A stretch of 64,000 bases of DNA from Sulfobacillus thermosulfidooxidans (GTDB lineage: Bacteria; Bacillota; Sulfobacillia; Sulfobacillales; Sulfobacillaceae), in contig NZ_LGRO01000001.1 of NCBI RefSeq assembly GCF_001280565.1, forward strand, positions 186,001 through 250,000. Reading direction: 5' to 3'. Below the pieces are notes generated by a model that searched no databases, had not been told where the DNA came from, and worked only from the letters and a program-made list of their open reading frames with translations. This document shows, in pieces, positions 55,840-64,000 of this stretch (positions are counted from its first letter, which is position 1; every line of letters starts with the position of its first letter). The position numbers were made by a program, and so were the translations under genes.

Positions 55840-57027
55840 GATTCTTTTTTGTTGGGAGGATATCTGTCGGACGTGCCACCGCATCATGGAGGATGGCTAT
55901 TAAGTCCCCAACGCTTCTAGACATCGGTCAAGACCTGCGAACCCGTGATGAGTCATCTTCTCATACGAGACGATCCCGTAGCACTGCGGACCGAAAGTCC
56001 AACGGGAGACCTGCACACGACACAACTCCAACTCCCTATCCGTTCATGCATCGCGATTGACAAGAATCATGGAATTTCAACACTGTTGTGGAAACCATCG
56101 ATCAAACCCTGCTAAGATCCGGACAAATCGGTCTTGACGCATCCGAGGTTGACCCTGGTGGTCATTAAATGCGATTCTCCGGGTATTCAGCGAATTCTGT
56201 GGGAATATTCCGTGTTTTCCGTATCGTATACAAGGAACTGGACTCCGTAAGAGGGGATCGCTAATCGTCGAACCCCTGGCGGATTAATACCAGACAGGCC
56301 GCCAAGGGATGGGCAGACCCTAGTGGCTAGTTCTTCCACAACACCGGGTGCGCCCGCAACATATTGAGCTGGTTCACCACCGGGACTTGGATAACTGCCA
56401 GAAGTACTTGCCTGTTCGTACAGACGGAGAATGTTGGCTGTTATTTCGTGCGGGTGGATTGTGGGGGGATGATAATAGGCGATAACCATCGTAAAAAGAT
56501 TCTGTGTCGCATGCGGATACGTGTGCAACCGCAGGCGCCAGCCAATCTTTTGTAGAACGACGGCCCCCTGTCGCCAATTCGTGACGCGTTATGCAATGAG
56601 GACCGTCTGATTTGAATGGGCATAATCTTTTGTGATGATGAGTCATGGGAAACTAGTTCACCTATCGGCAACCCTCATAGCTACTTCTTTGGCCACGATT
56701 CGCTCAGGATGCGAAACCTGAGAGAAAACCGGTTAAAATACATGGCCAGACCTCACAATGAGATGTCATGATGCGCTATGGGTCGCCACCAGCCCGCTTT
56801 ACCGAGACTTCTCCCAGAAGGCTTTGAGTGCAGGTCACGCCTCCGTGCCTCATGATGAGGACTCACCTTGGGGTTTTTTGATGGCTGCCGGCGGCATAGC
56901 CGAAGGGTTTTGCATGATTCCCATCATGGCCATGATTGCGGTGACTATAGCAGCGAACTATCGGAAAAAGTTTACTCGCTACGACTTTTAAACGCTGGAA
57001 ATATACCATGGTTATGCTTTATTCGAC
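55840..57027. other. Non-coding region shared with copy 1
   Basis: There is no convincing gene in ~1.2 kb. It aligns in patches with 13235-14734. Conserved elements are the TTAAGTCCCCAACGCTTCTAGACAT motif at about 55899, GGACCGAAAGTCC near 55988, and a short MIPIMAMIAVTI frame near 56916. The same frames are broken differently in the two copies, as expected for decaying sequence. Confidence 0.5.
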
Positions 57028-57194
57028 TATACTAGACATAAAAGAGGACATCATCCAGGACGGCGAGTAAACAAGAGGCATTTGTTGTCTCCGACATAGC
57101 ACTCGCCAACACATCTCCTCATTCCTGCATCTCTTTGCAAGCAAGAGTGACTCTATCATCTAATTTATGCGATCCCAGAAGGAGATCGGTTGTG

Positions 57195-59408
57195 ATGGGA
57201 CAGGAGTTGTCATTCACTCCCTGGCCACAAGATATCATTAACGGCGCCTTATTGGCTGGACTACTCGTAGGAATGTGGGAATGGAGCGACCTTTTGCGGC
57301 GGCGATGGGTTAGAGGCAGTCGGCTCTGGTTAACGCTCGGTATTCCCATTGTGTTGGGGGTCTTAAGTCGTTGGGGACCGTTTGAAATTCCGTTTATGAT
57401 CTTTCTTGTCGCAGACATCGCATTGTGGGTCATGATCCCTCACTCTTTATGGCAACCGTTGGGCAGTACCCTGCTTATCGCTGCGGTTGCCGCATCGGCC
57501 ACACCATGGAGTGCCCAGCGATTTCTAGAAATGATAACTATTACCCTGTTGTCCCTCGTTCTTGCACTGCTCATTCCTTATCTCAAAACTTTAAAGAAAC
57601 GGATAGGATTGTATGCCGCTGTGTCAAGCATGGCTTTGATTCCCTTGATTCCCGGGCGGGATGCTATATCCGATGTCTTGACGTCCATTACTATTGCGGG
57701 ATTTACCGTCGCCTATATTGTCGAACGCGCTGACAGAATGCGGCAATGGGAAGAAGATATTTATCGAGCTGAGCATGACGCGTTAACCGGGGCTTTCACA
57801 CGATATGGTCTCAAAACCTGGATGGGCCACTTGTCACCGAGCGCTCGATCTGCGGGCATGATTATAGCGTGCGATCTCGACGATTTCAAATGGTTCAATG
57901 ACACCTGGGGGCATGATGTTGGGGATCACGTCTTGCAGGCGTTCGCCCACCGCATTCGGGCTGAACTCCGGGCCGAAGACGCCTTAGTGCGTCCGGGGGG
58001 AGATGAGTTTACGATATGGATGCCAAATATTGCACCCCGCGATGCAGCGGGGATTGTCGAACGGTTGCACAATGCGGTGACCACGGAACCCTACACATTC
58101 CCAACGGGATCATTTGTCTTGGGGGTGTCGGTGGGCTGGGCGGTCGGCGTGCTGTCCGATGACACCGCCCGCCTCGCCGACCAAAATCTGCTGCGGGCTA
58201 AACGCCAAGGCAAAAATCGTGTCATCCGTGCTCCTGATCCGTCAGAAATCGCCGGTTCCCGAAAGACCCCGACGGCGCAAATCGGTTGGCTCGCCGACGC
58301 GGCCCAGGCCTTTTGGGCACAATGGTCTACCGCAGCGGTTTTGACCGATGCCGCGGGGACCATTGTTGCTGTGAATGCCGCGTATGAACAGCTAACCGGA
58401 CGAACAGGGGACGAACTGGTTGCCCAGAAACCCGGCATCAACAGCGCGGGCGAGACGCCCTCCCACGTCTATGAGGCGTTATGGCAGCGTCTACAAGACG
58501 GCAAAACCTGGCACGGGCATTTAAAAAATCGCCGGCCCGATGGCACTCTATGGTGGGCCTATGAGACCCTGGTTCCCATCGCTATCGGCTCCCAAGTGAT
58601 TGGCTATTGGGGCACCGTGCAGGAATGTCCTGCAGAAAGTCCGGTGCCTGTGGCATCCCCACTATCCCATGCGGCGTCGGATGTTGACACCCCCGAGGGG
58701 GATTTTCTACGTCATCTCACGTTCCAGGCCGTATTTCAACCCGTGGTCGCCCTGGTGAGTGAATCGGTGATAGGACAGGAGGCTCTAATTCGTCCGCGAT
58801 ATCATGGACAGATATTGTCTCCGCTCCCGGTCTTTGCGAGGGCGCAAAGAGCTGGAGTGCTGGTGCAACTGGATGGCCGCTGCCTGCAAACGATTATTCA
58901 GGCAATCCAAGGGCAAGGGCCCTGGCCAGGGAGTCAGACGCTTTTTGTCAACGTGGTGAGTGCAACCTTGAAGAATCCGCCACGCTTTCGGCGTCATTGG
59001 CAGGATCTTTGTGAGATCGTGCCGCCAAATCAATTGGTCATTGAGGTGTCCGAGCGACACGTCGACGGGGTTGACTGGGAGACGTTAACGCAACCGTATC
59101 CGGAGGTGATCTTCGCTCAGGACGATGTGGGGGCGGGGGAATCTGATTTAGCACGACTGGTACGCTGGCGCCCAGGGTGGATCAAAATCGACATTGCGCT
59201 AGTGCGCCGGATTGGCGATGATCGCCGCAGTCGAACCCTTATCCAGACATTGACAGATTGGGCGCATGACCAAGGGATGCGGGTCATTGCGGAAGGGGTG
59301 GAGACGGAGTCTCAAGCCGCGATGCTTCGCCAATGGGGGGTGGATGCTGGTCAAGGTTATTTCTGGGCGCATCCGATGCCGCAGTGGATCTTGCAGATAA
59401 CCCGCTAA
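57195..59408 (+). CDS. Membrane GGDEF-PAS-EAL protein (c-di-GMP turnover), copy 2
   Basis: ATG at 57195 after AGAAGGAG. Same architecture as 14902-17115, with intact RAED I-site, PGGDEF, EALIR, VIEVSE, DDVGAG, KID and AEGVE. By eye about 26 residues differ from copy 1 in the membrane part (first ~220 residues of the longest frame) against about 19 in the remaining ~535. The upstream leader with CGACTATACTAGAC is identical to copy 1. Both cyclase and phosphodiesterase activities look possible; the input signal is unknown. Confidence 0.93.
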   Translation: MGQELSFTPWPQDIINGALLAGLLVGMWEWSDLLRRRWVRGSRLWLTLGIPIVLGVLSRWGPFEIPFMIFLVADIALWVMIPHSLWQPLGSTLLIAAVAASATPWSAQRFLEMITITLLSLVLALLIPYLKTLKKRIGLYAAVSSMALIPLIPGRDAISDVLTSITIAGFTVAYIVERADRMRQWEEDIYRAEHDALTGAFTRYGLKTWMGHLSPSARSAGMIIACDLDDFKWFNDTWGHDVGDHVLQAFAHRIRAELRAEDALVRPGGDEFTIWMPNIAPRDAAGIVERLHNAVTTEPYTFPTGSFVLGVSVGWAVGVLSDDTARLADQNLLRAKRQGKNRVIRAPDPSEIAGSRKTPTAQIGWLADAAQAFWAQWSTAAVLTDAAGTIVAVNAAYEQLTGRTGDELVAQKPGINSAGETPSHVYEALWQRLQDGKTWHGHLKNRRPDGTLWWAYETLVPIAIGSQVIGYWGTVQECPAESPVPVASPLSHAASDVDTPEGDFLRHLTFQAVFQPVVALVSESVIGQEALIRPRYHGQILSPLPVFARAQRAGVLVQLDGRCLQTIIQAIQGQGPWPGSQTLFVNVVSATLKNPPRFRRHWQDLCEIVPPNQLVIEVSERHVDGVDWETLTQPYPEVIFAQDDVGAGESDLARLVRWRPGWIKIDIALVRRIGDDRRSRTLIQTLTDWAHDQGMRVIAEGVETESQAAMLRQWGVDAGQGYFWAHPMPQWILQITR

Positions 59409-59633
59409 CGAGAGCCCGTTGTGGTGGCGTCCGAGGAGGAACTGACTCTCCTCCGCATCTCTGTGCAGACGTATTGGATCGGCAGTGGTGAACTCGACCT
59501 GTTATAAAGTCGACCCCACAAGCCTGTTGGACTACTATCGTCGGGACGTTCAGCTCTACTCATCATGGGGATAGCGGTAGCGTCTCGTCCGGGGCGAAAC
59601 CCATTACACGCTAGTCAAGGTAGGTGTTTTACG

Positions 59634-60227
59634 ATGTTTAAGGACTCAATACCCAATCAGTCATTAGCCCAGTCAGGACCCAATGATCCAACGCGGAAAA
59701 ATAGACAAAAACTGGTAGGGGGATTACGCATCGTGTTCGGGGTGTTCTGGCTCATTGATGCCCGACTCAAATGGTCACCGGCCTTTTTTCACGAGTACGT
59801 GGGTCTGTTGAAAGCCGCCGCGGTGGGACAGCCTCCGTGGTTGCAGCCCTGGTTTCATGGTTGGATCGCACTCGTCTCGCCACATCCGGATGTTTGGGCC
59901 GTTCTGACTGCGCTAATAGAAACGGTAACAGCGCTGGGCTTGATCTTCGGATTTGCTCAAAAACTGGGATATCTCATCGGGAGCCTCTTTAGTTTAGCCA
60001 TATGGAGCACAGCAGAGGGGTTTGGCGGTCCGTACACCCCCGGCGCCACCGATATTGGCACGTCCATTATTTATTTTTTAGTCTTTGTCTATTTGGCTGC
60101 CATGCAATATATGGAGGGATTGCCAGCCTATAGCCTTGATCGGTGGATCATCGCCCACTGGACGCCCTGGCGAAAGATTGCCACGTTTTCCACCGATGCA
60201 ACAGGGTGGCCCAGTGATCATCCATGA
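59634..60227 (+). CDS. DoxX-family membrane protein, copy 2
   Basis: It is nearly identical to the 17343-17936 protein (differences such as NQSLAQ and RKNRQK in the N-terminal tail), with the same AAGGTAGG site. Four membrane segments and the FGGPYTPGATDIG motif are kept, so purifying selection appears stronger here than in the sensor domain of the neighbouring gene. Confidence 0.7.
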   Translation: MFKDSIPNQSLAQSGPNDPTRKNRQKLVGGLRIVFGVFWLIDARLKWSPAFFHEYVGLLKAAAVGQPPWLQPWFHGWIALVSPHPDVWAVLTALIETVTALGLIFGFAQKLGYLIGSLFSLAIWSTAEGFGGPYTPGATDIGTSIIYFLVFVYLAAMQYMEGLPAYSLDRWIIAHWTPWRKIATFSTDATGWPSDHP

Positions 60228-60252
60228 CGGGAAGCCCCCGAACAAGAAAGAG

Positions 60253-60537
60253 GTGGATTTTGTGGGAGGGCGAAGAATTGGTGTTGTGGGGGCTGCAATG
60301 GCCTCGGACGCGCGCCCCAAGTCAATGCGAACCCTTAGGTTTTCGTATCGTCCAAACACCTGTGGTCTGGATATCGGATTGTGGCGTGTCGATTTCGATG
60401 CCCGCTTACGGTATCAGTGGAACTGGTTACAGGGTTACCGCATCCCGCGCCGAATCACACACCACGGGAGGCGTTTGGTTGGGCTGTCCGAGAGATCAAA
60501 CGGCATGAACGAAACAATTGGCCAGGGTGACGCGTGA
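60253..60537 (+). CDS. Possible small ORF between DoxX and sigma genes, copy 2
   Basis: Counterpart of 17963-18247, starting at a GTG after AAAGAGG. A second overlapping frame (to 60508) is open here but has a TAG in copy 1. No family. Confidence 0.3.
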   Translation: MDFVGGRRIGVVGAAMASDARPKSMRTLRFSYRPNTCGLDIGLWRVDFDARLRYQWNWLQGYRIPRRITHHGRRLVGLSERSNGMNETIGQGDA

Positions 60538-60622
60538 TCCGCTGGCGTCGTCGACGGTGCAGGGCATGTGGTCGTGGGCGTATGCTCTAGGCGAATATTG
60601 GAAGAACGGGGGGGAGGGCGAC

Positions 60623-61351
60623 ATGACCAATAACACCAATAACCTCAACACAAGATCCGCTAGGGGTTCTCGGCAGAGCCGGACGCTCTTGCGGACTGAT
60701 AATCCTCCGCAAAAGACCACGGAGGAGCCGGACGAGGCCACGTGGCACCAGTGGATAGCCCGTGCGCAAGCAGGAGATGAAGCGGTGTGGGCGTCGATTT
60801 TTGCGGCGGCCGACGGATTCATTCGGCGCATGCTCCGGGCCTATTATTGGCCGGGGTTCGACAGTGATAGGAACGATGGAGAACAAATTGCACGGATCGG
60901 CGTGTGGCAAGCCGTGATGCAGTATCAGCCAACCCGTCAGATCCCGGTGCGTGCTTGGGTGCGGTGGGTTGTGCGTCGACGACTCGCCGATGGCGTGCGC
61001 CAGGCCACCCGGCACAAACAGGTGTTTTATCGTCACGCTTTGCGGTTGGATAGTCCGTGGGGAACGGGAGGCGAGACCAACTCACCTCTCGTGACGGGGC
61101 ACCACCGATTAGCTGCAGACGCATGTTCTGATCCCCTGCAATGGGTAGAGCGTCTAGAGGAACGCAACCACTTGTACGAAGGTATGGAGGCATTGACGGC
61201 ATGGGAATGGCAGGTTCTATGGGATGTGGTCGACGGGTTATCCTATGGCGAGATTGCCCGGCTTCGCAGACGGCACCCGAAGGCGGTGGACAACGCCTTA
61301 CAACGCGCTCGGCGCAAGCTCCGGCAGTATTGGGAACTTGACAGGGAATAA
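60623..61351 (+). CDS. Sigma-70 family RNA polymerase sigma factor (sigma-H-like), copy 2
   Basis: The ATG at 60623 follows GGGGGGGAGGGC. It matches copy 1 with about a dozen replacements (for example RGYY to RAYY, DGLSYGEIA kept) and a different C-terminal tail (ELDRE). Regions 2 and 4 are complete. Both copies may therefore be functional and partly redundant. Confidence 0.85.
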   Translation: MTNNTNNLNTRSARGSRQSRTLLRTDNPPQKTTEEPDEATWHQWIARAQAGDEAVWASIFAAADGFIRRMLRAYYWPGFDSDRNDGEQIARIGVWQAVMQYQPTRQIPVRAWVRWVVRRRLADGVRQATRHKQVFYRHALRLDSPWGTGGETNSPLVTGHHRLAADACSDPLQWVERLEERNHLYEGMEALTAWEWQVLWDVVDGLSYGEIARLRRRHPKAVDNALQRARRKLRQYWELDRE

Positions 61352-61662
61352 AGGGCCTGATCGGGGATTAGATTGTGCCTTGCGGTATCATACTTCACAC
61401 CATAGAAGATCTGTACCACGGGGCGTCGGAACTGGTGAAATACTGGCGGACGTGTTCACCCTATCATCGCCGACAGTTTCGGTCCTGCGTGTTCTTACTG
61501 TAGGCCTGTGAGTTCAGATCCCTTACGGTGCGTGGCCACGTAAGCTGTCGGGATTTCACTTCCCCTTTTTCCTTCAACGTCTTTTAAATATCCCAACGCC
61601 ATGGTCTGTACTTGAGAGTACGAGAATGCTCGTCATCCGCTTCTGACCAGTAGATGAGCAAC
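61352..61662. other. Intergenic region after the sigma gene
   Basis: Nothing coding is supported. The only structure noted is the terminator of the convergent gene at its right border. Confidence 0.5.
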
Positions 61663-61695
61663 ACAAGACGCTCCCAAACGTTGGAAGCGTCTTGT
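61663..61695 (-). terminator. Terminator hairpin of the Ser/Thr-rich protein gene
   Basis: ACAAGACGCTCCCAA and TTGGAAGCGTCTTGT pair over 15 positions with one mismatch and a three-base loop, 24 bases after the stop at 61719. Read on the minus strand it ends in a T-containing stretch. It could also serve the convergent sigma gene. Confidence 0.75.
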
Positions 61696-61718
61696 TCTCA
61701 GATGTTTTCGACCGGATT

Positions 61719-62507
61719 CTACGAGGGACTGGTGGTAGGGGTTGGACTCATGGCGGCACTGGGGGTGGTTGATGACGTCGTGGCGCTCAAACTTGCCGTT
61801 AACGACTGGACCTGCGTTGTCGCTTGCGTCAAGGCCGTTAATTCGGCTTGAAACATGGCGATAACTTGAGAGAGGGCCTGAGAGCTTGAGTGAGAACCGA
61901 CCGACGCCGACGCACTGTGGGCCGTTTTCTCGCGTTTGACCGTTTGGGCGAGGGTCGTGTTAATGGTTTGGAGTTGGGTTAAAGCCGTTTGAATGGATGT
62001 CTGTCCTGCCGCTAAATCTCCGGACAACGCCTTCACATATGCCCCAATGGCGGCCAGATAATTTTGGCGTGCGCTACGAATTTTTTCTTGTAGCGTGCGC
62101 ATTTCTTCAACATCAGCTAATACAGTTTGAGACTGTCCGCGCTGTGGGGATGACATAGAAGTCGAAGTCTTTTGGGGAGGATGACTCGACCGTGATGATG
62201 CGTGACTGGGTAGAGAGGACGCTTGACTTGGTCGATTTGACGAAGGCACCGTGCCTTGCCCGTGCGAGGAGGGCGTCGAAGACCGGGAGGCATCGTGAGA
62301 CGGTGTCGATGAATCCTGACTTCCGGGTACTCCGGATGGGCTCGAAGACGGCATGTTCGTATGGCTCGGCATGGTTGACGCCGTCTGGGAAGGCACATCA
62401 GAAGACGTGTGAGTCGGGCGATTTCCGGAACTATGACCCGCGGCCATGGCTGGTACGGTGGCGATGAGCGATACCGCCAAGGCCGCGGCTAATGGAGTTA
62501 TTTTCAT
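61719..62507 (-). CDS. Secreted Ser/Thr/Pro-rich protein
   Basis: The ATG at 62507 (MKITPLAAALAVSLIATVPAM) follows GAGGTGAG and is preferred to the one at 62516. A signal peptide with cleavage after AMA is clear. A ~100-residue low-complexity region of Ser, Pro, Thr and His follows, then a helical segment (EEMRTLQEKIRSARQNYLAAIGAYVKAL) and a final Ser/Thr-rich tail. It is probably a cell-surface or matrix protein, perhaps glycosylated. It is downstream of a small lipoprotein gene with a 16-base gap. No family recognised. Confidence 0.75.
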   Translation of the reverse strand: MKITPLAAALAVSLIATVPAMAAGHSSGNRPTHTSSDVPSQTASTMPSHTNMPSSSPSGVPGSQDSSTPSHDASRSSTPSSHGQGTVPSSNRPSQASSLPSHASSRSSHPPQKTSTSMSSPQRGQSQTVLADVEEMRTLQEKIRSARQNYLAAIGAYVKALSGDLAAGQTSIQTALTQLQTINTTLAQTVKREKTAHSASASVGSHSSSQALSQVIAMFQAELTALTQATTQVQSLTASLSATTSSTTPSAAMSPTPTTSPS

Positions 62508-62522
62508 AAATCTCACCTCAAT

Positions 62523-62831
62523 TTATGGATTTTGTAACTGCTCAAGCAACTGGTTGAGTTGATTCACAGCACTCTGTAATTTTTGAGATTCGATTGGGGA
62601 CACGGCATGAGATGTCGAAAGCCGTACGGTTACACGACCTTGCGTCTTTTGTAGCACAATATGTACCGCTTGCGGGTCACCAGATACCGGGGAGGAACGT
62701 ACTGGAGGGGCCTGTGTGGCTGGAGGGGTCTGTGTGGCCGGATGCGCCGGGCTGCTGAAAGGGGAACCACATCCACTCAAGATTAGGGACAACCCCACCA
62801 CGCCGCCGCCAAACCTCGTAAATCGCACCAT
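62523..62831 (-). CDS. Small lipoprotein
   Basis: The ATG at 62831 follows CGAGGAGATAG; the frame upstream is not used. About 102 residues: lipobox LILSGC, a Pro/Thr-rich linker (PATQTPPATQAPP), then a compact domain with VHIVLQKTQGRVTVRLS and a C-terminal helix QLNQLLEQLQNP. It probably anchors near the membrane and works with the secreted Ser/Thr-rich protein encoded next. No known family. Confidence 0.75.
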   Translation of the reverse strand: MVRFTRFGGGVVGLSLILSGCGSPFSSPAHPATQTPPATQAPPVRSSPVSGDPQAVHIVLQKTQGRVTVRLSTSHAVSPIESQKLQSAVNQLNQLLEQLQNP

Positions 62832-62897
62832 ATGTCTATCTCCTCGTATAAAGATATTGGGCTTGGACCTGCTTCTTAGGAAGCACGGCCCATGGGA

Positions 62898-62931
62898 TTC
62901 GGTGGAGTCCCTGGCCAGGGACTCCACCGAA
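62898..62931. repeat. Perfect 34-bp palindrome
   Basis: TTCGGTGGAGTCCCTGG followed directly by its exact reverse complement. There is no loop, so it suits a protein-binding or cruciform site more than a terminator. It lies just outside the putative left end of the IS110 element. Confidence 0.9.
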
Positions 62932-63271
62932 ACTCGAGCCCGATCTGGAAATATTTGTCTTGCTCCACAAGACCCGGTCGATGATCCTGGATTGGATCCG
63001 GACGACTGCCGCGAGTTTCTCCTGCCTCGAGGGACACCCGAAAGGGTGCAGAAGGCCTTGAAAGACTGCGAGGTCGACCGACGGATGGGAAGCTAACACG
63101 CGGGTTGCCGCCCTCCACCGAGAGTACCGTTGGCACCGGTACCGTCGCACAACTCGGAGGAGCGTGACGGCTAATGACGAGGTGGCATAGCCCATCCGTG
63201 GGCGTCGACCGGTTCCCTTTCCGGATCGCGACGAAAACGTTGCAACCCATTCTCGAAAGGAGGTGTCTCGC
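62932..63271 (+). ncRNA. Non-coding left end of the IS110 element, possible bridge RNA
   Basis: IS110-family elements encode a structured bridge RNA in a non-coding end next to the recombinase. The ~340 bases before the transposase have no plus-strand gene and contain stems such as CACCC-GAAA-GGGTG (63035-63048, a GNRA tetraloop) and CCGG...CCGG near 63209-63224. Two loop-bearing domains would be needed for target and donor recognition, and I cannot fold the RNA reliably by eye. The exact element end is not known. Confidence 0.45.
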
Positions 63272-64000
63272 ATGTTTTCTACCTTGTTTGTTGGCGTCGA
63301 TGTGAGCCAAGCAGAACACGTCGTGTGTGCCATGACCGCTGAGGGTCAAGTCTGGGCACGCGTCCGCGTGCCCAATGACCGACCGGGCATTGAGCAGCTG
63401 ATCCAGTGGATGAAGACGCAGGCCGCTGAATTCGATCGGCTCGCCGTGGGCTTGGAATCCACGTCGGTCTATCACTGGCCGCTGTTTGAGGCGTTGACCC
63501 AGGCCGAAGGGTTGCACCGATGGCAGCCCCAATGGTTTCTCATGAATCCCAGTATTGTGCAGGGATTTCGCAAAACGTACGTCGACCGAGCGAAAACCGA
63601 TCCCGGCGATGCGTTTTTGATTGCGGATACCATCCGGTTTGGACGCCTGCGCCCGGCGCCGGCCCCCGATCCTCGCTACACGGCGTTGCGGGTTGTCACG
63701 CGCCATCGTTTTCACCTGGCGCAGACTGTCTCGCGCGAAAAAAGCCGCGCGTTGAATGAACTGTTCTGTCTGTGGGGGGGATATCGGGCGACCGCCAAAG
63801 ATCGCGATCAAGCCTTTTTTTCCGATGTCTTTAGTCGCGCATCGGAACACGTGTTGACCCCATAGACCCCCGATCGCTTGGCCACCACGCCCTTGGCCAC
63901 CCTGGCCGAAGAAATTGCCCAAATCGGCGGCGCGGCGCTGAAAGCGCCGAACGACATCGCCCAGACACTGCAACGGTTGGCCCACAAGGCCTTTCGTCTG
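63272..64000 (+). pseudogene. IS110-family transposase with an in-frame TAG, runs off the window
   Basis: The ATG at 63272 follows AAAGGAGG at 8 bases. The DEDD domain shows FVGVDVSQAEHVVCAM (first Asp), AVGLESTSVYHWPL (Glu), and DRAKTDPGDAFLIADTIRFG (Asp pair). TAG at 63863-63865 ends the first ORF after HVLTP; the same frame then continues to the window edge as TPDRLATTPLATLAEEIA. So either a nonsense mutation or readthrough. The Tnp_20 catalytic Ser domain would be beyond the edge. Confidence 0.85.

Larger units (their letters stand above)
55081..61334 (+). repeat. Segmental duplication, copy 2 (with 11058-19043)
   Basis: This block begins within the GNAT gene (at the codons for TSSGRKLGA) and ends in the last codons of the sigma gene. 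It is continuous with intact flanking genes and has no IS insertion, so I take it as the parental copy. Confidence 0.93.

Noticed and set aside
62876-63985. A 369-codon minus-strand frame opposite the IS110 gene
   Set aside because: It lies antisense to a clearly conserved DEDD transposase and has Arg/Gly/Gln-rich composition typical of a shadow frame in GC-rich DNA.
1-64000. CRISPR arrays, rRNA and tRNA genes
   Set aside because: No regularly spaced repeats and no recognisable tRNA or rRNA sequence were found by reading both strands; a covariance-model scan would be needed to exclude tRNAs formally.

Overview
The window looks like chromosomal DNA of a GC-balanced Firmicute. A sulfur-oxidising acidophile of the Sulfobacillus type would fit: there are DoxX-like membrane proteins, a sigma-H-like factor, many insertion sequences and no outer-membrane genes. 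This assignment is inferred from gene style only, since no rRNA or tRNA gene was seen.

Bases 1-13000 are a decayed, transposon-rich stretch. On the minus strand lie remnants of a small biosynthetic operon: an acyl-CoA dehydrogenase tail, an MFS exporter, an SbnI-like ParB-fold protein, an SbnB-like ornithine cyclodeaminase-family enzyme and a carbamoyltransferase fragment. Several of these are frameshifted. The set matches the logic of 2,3-diaminopropionate / beta-ureidoalanine metabolism. Next come an IS256 fragment, three Tad-type pseudopilin genes, an AT-rich two-gene cassette of unknown function, a glycolipid-binding-domain gene and a broken IS3 element.

Bases 11058-19043 and 55081-61334 are two direct copies of one segment: part or all of a tandem GNAT gene, a membrane GGDEF-PAS-EAL protein, a DoxX-like protein, a small ORF and a sigma-70-family factor. 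Copy 2 is joined to an intact GNAT gene at the end of an operon. Copy 1 starts inside that gene and is further split by an IS256 with a clean 8-bp target duplication. A third, badly degraded GGDEF remnant lies at 19311-19670.

Between the copies are metabolic islands. 21577-26952 (minus) is an IclR-regulated CoA-transferase / amidohydrolase / HMG-CoA-lyase-type / MFS catabolic operon. 28045-29790 is an IscB (OMEGA nuclease) element with its probable guide-RNA gene. 30658-34373 (minus) is a tagatose-6-phosphate-type amino-sugar operon (AgaS-like isomerase, DeoR regulator, PfkB kinase, class II aldolase), divergent from an APC permease, a ROK kinase and NagB. 43285-55839 (plus) is a long operon for cell-wall amino-sugar salvage: ABC sugar importer, MupG, NagZ, an AlkP-superfamily hydrolase, a propeller protein, a NagZ-like/MurQ fusion, a ROK repressor and a tandem GNAT. 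Together these could import muropeptide sugars, split them, remove lactate and feed glycolysis through NagB or the tagatose route.

The right end carries a secreted Ser/Thr-rich protein with a partner lipoprotein, and the start of an IS110-family element whose long upstream non-coding end could encode a bridge RNA. Nothing resembling a CRISPR array was found.
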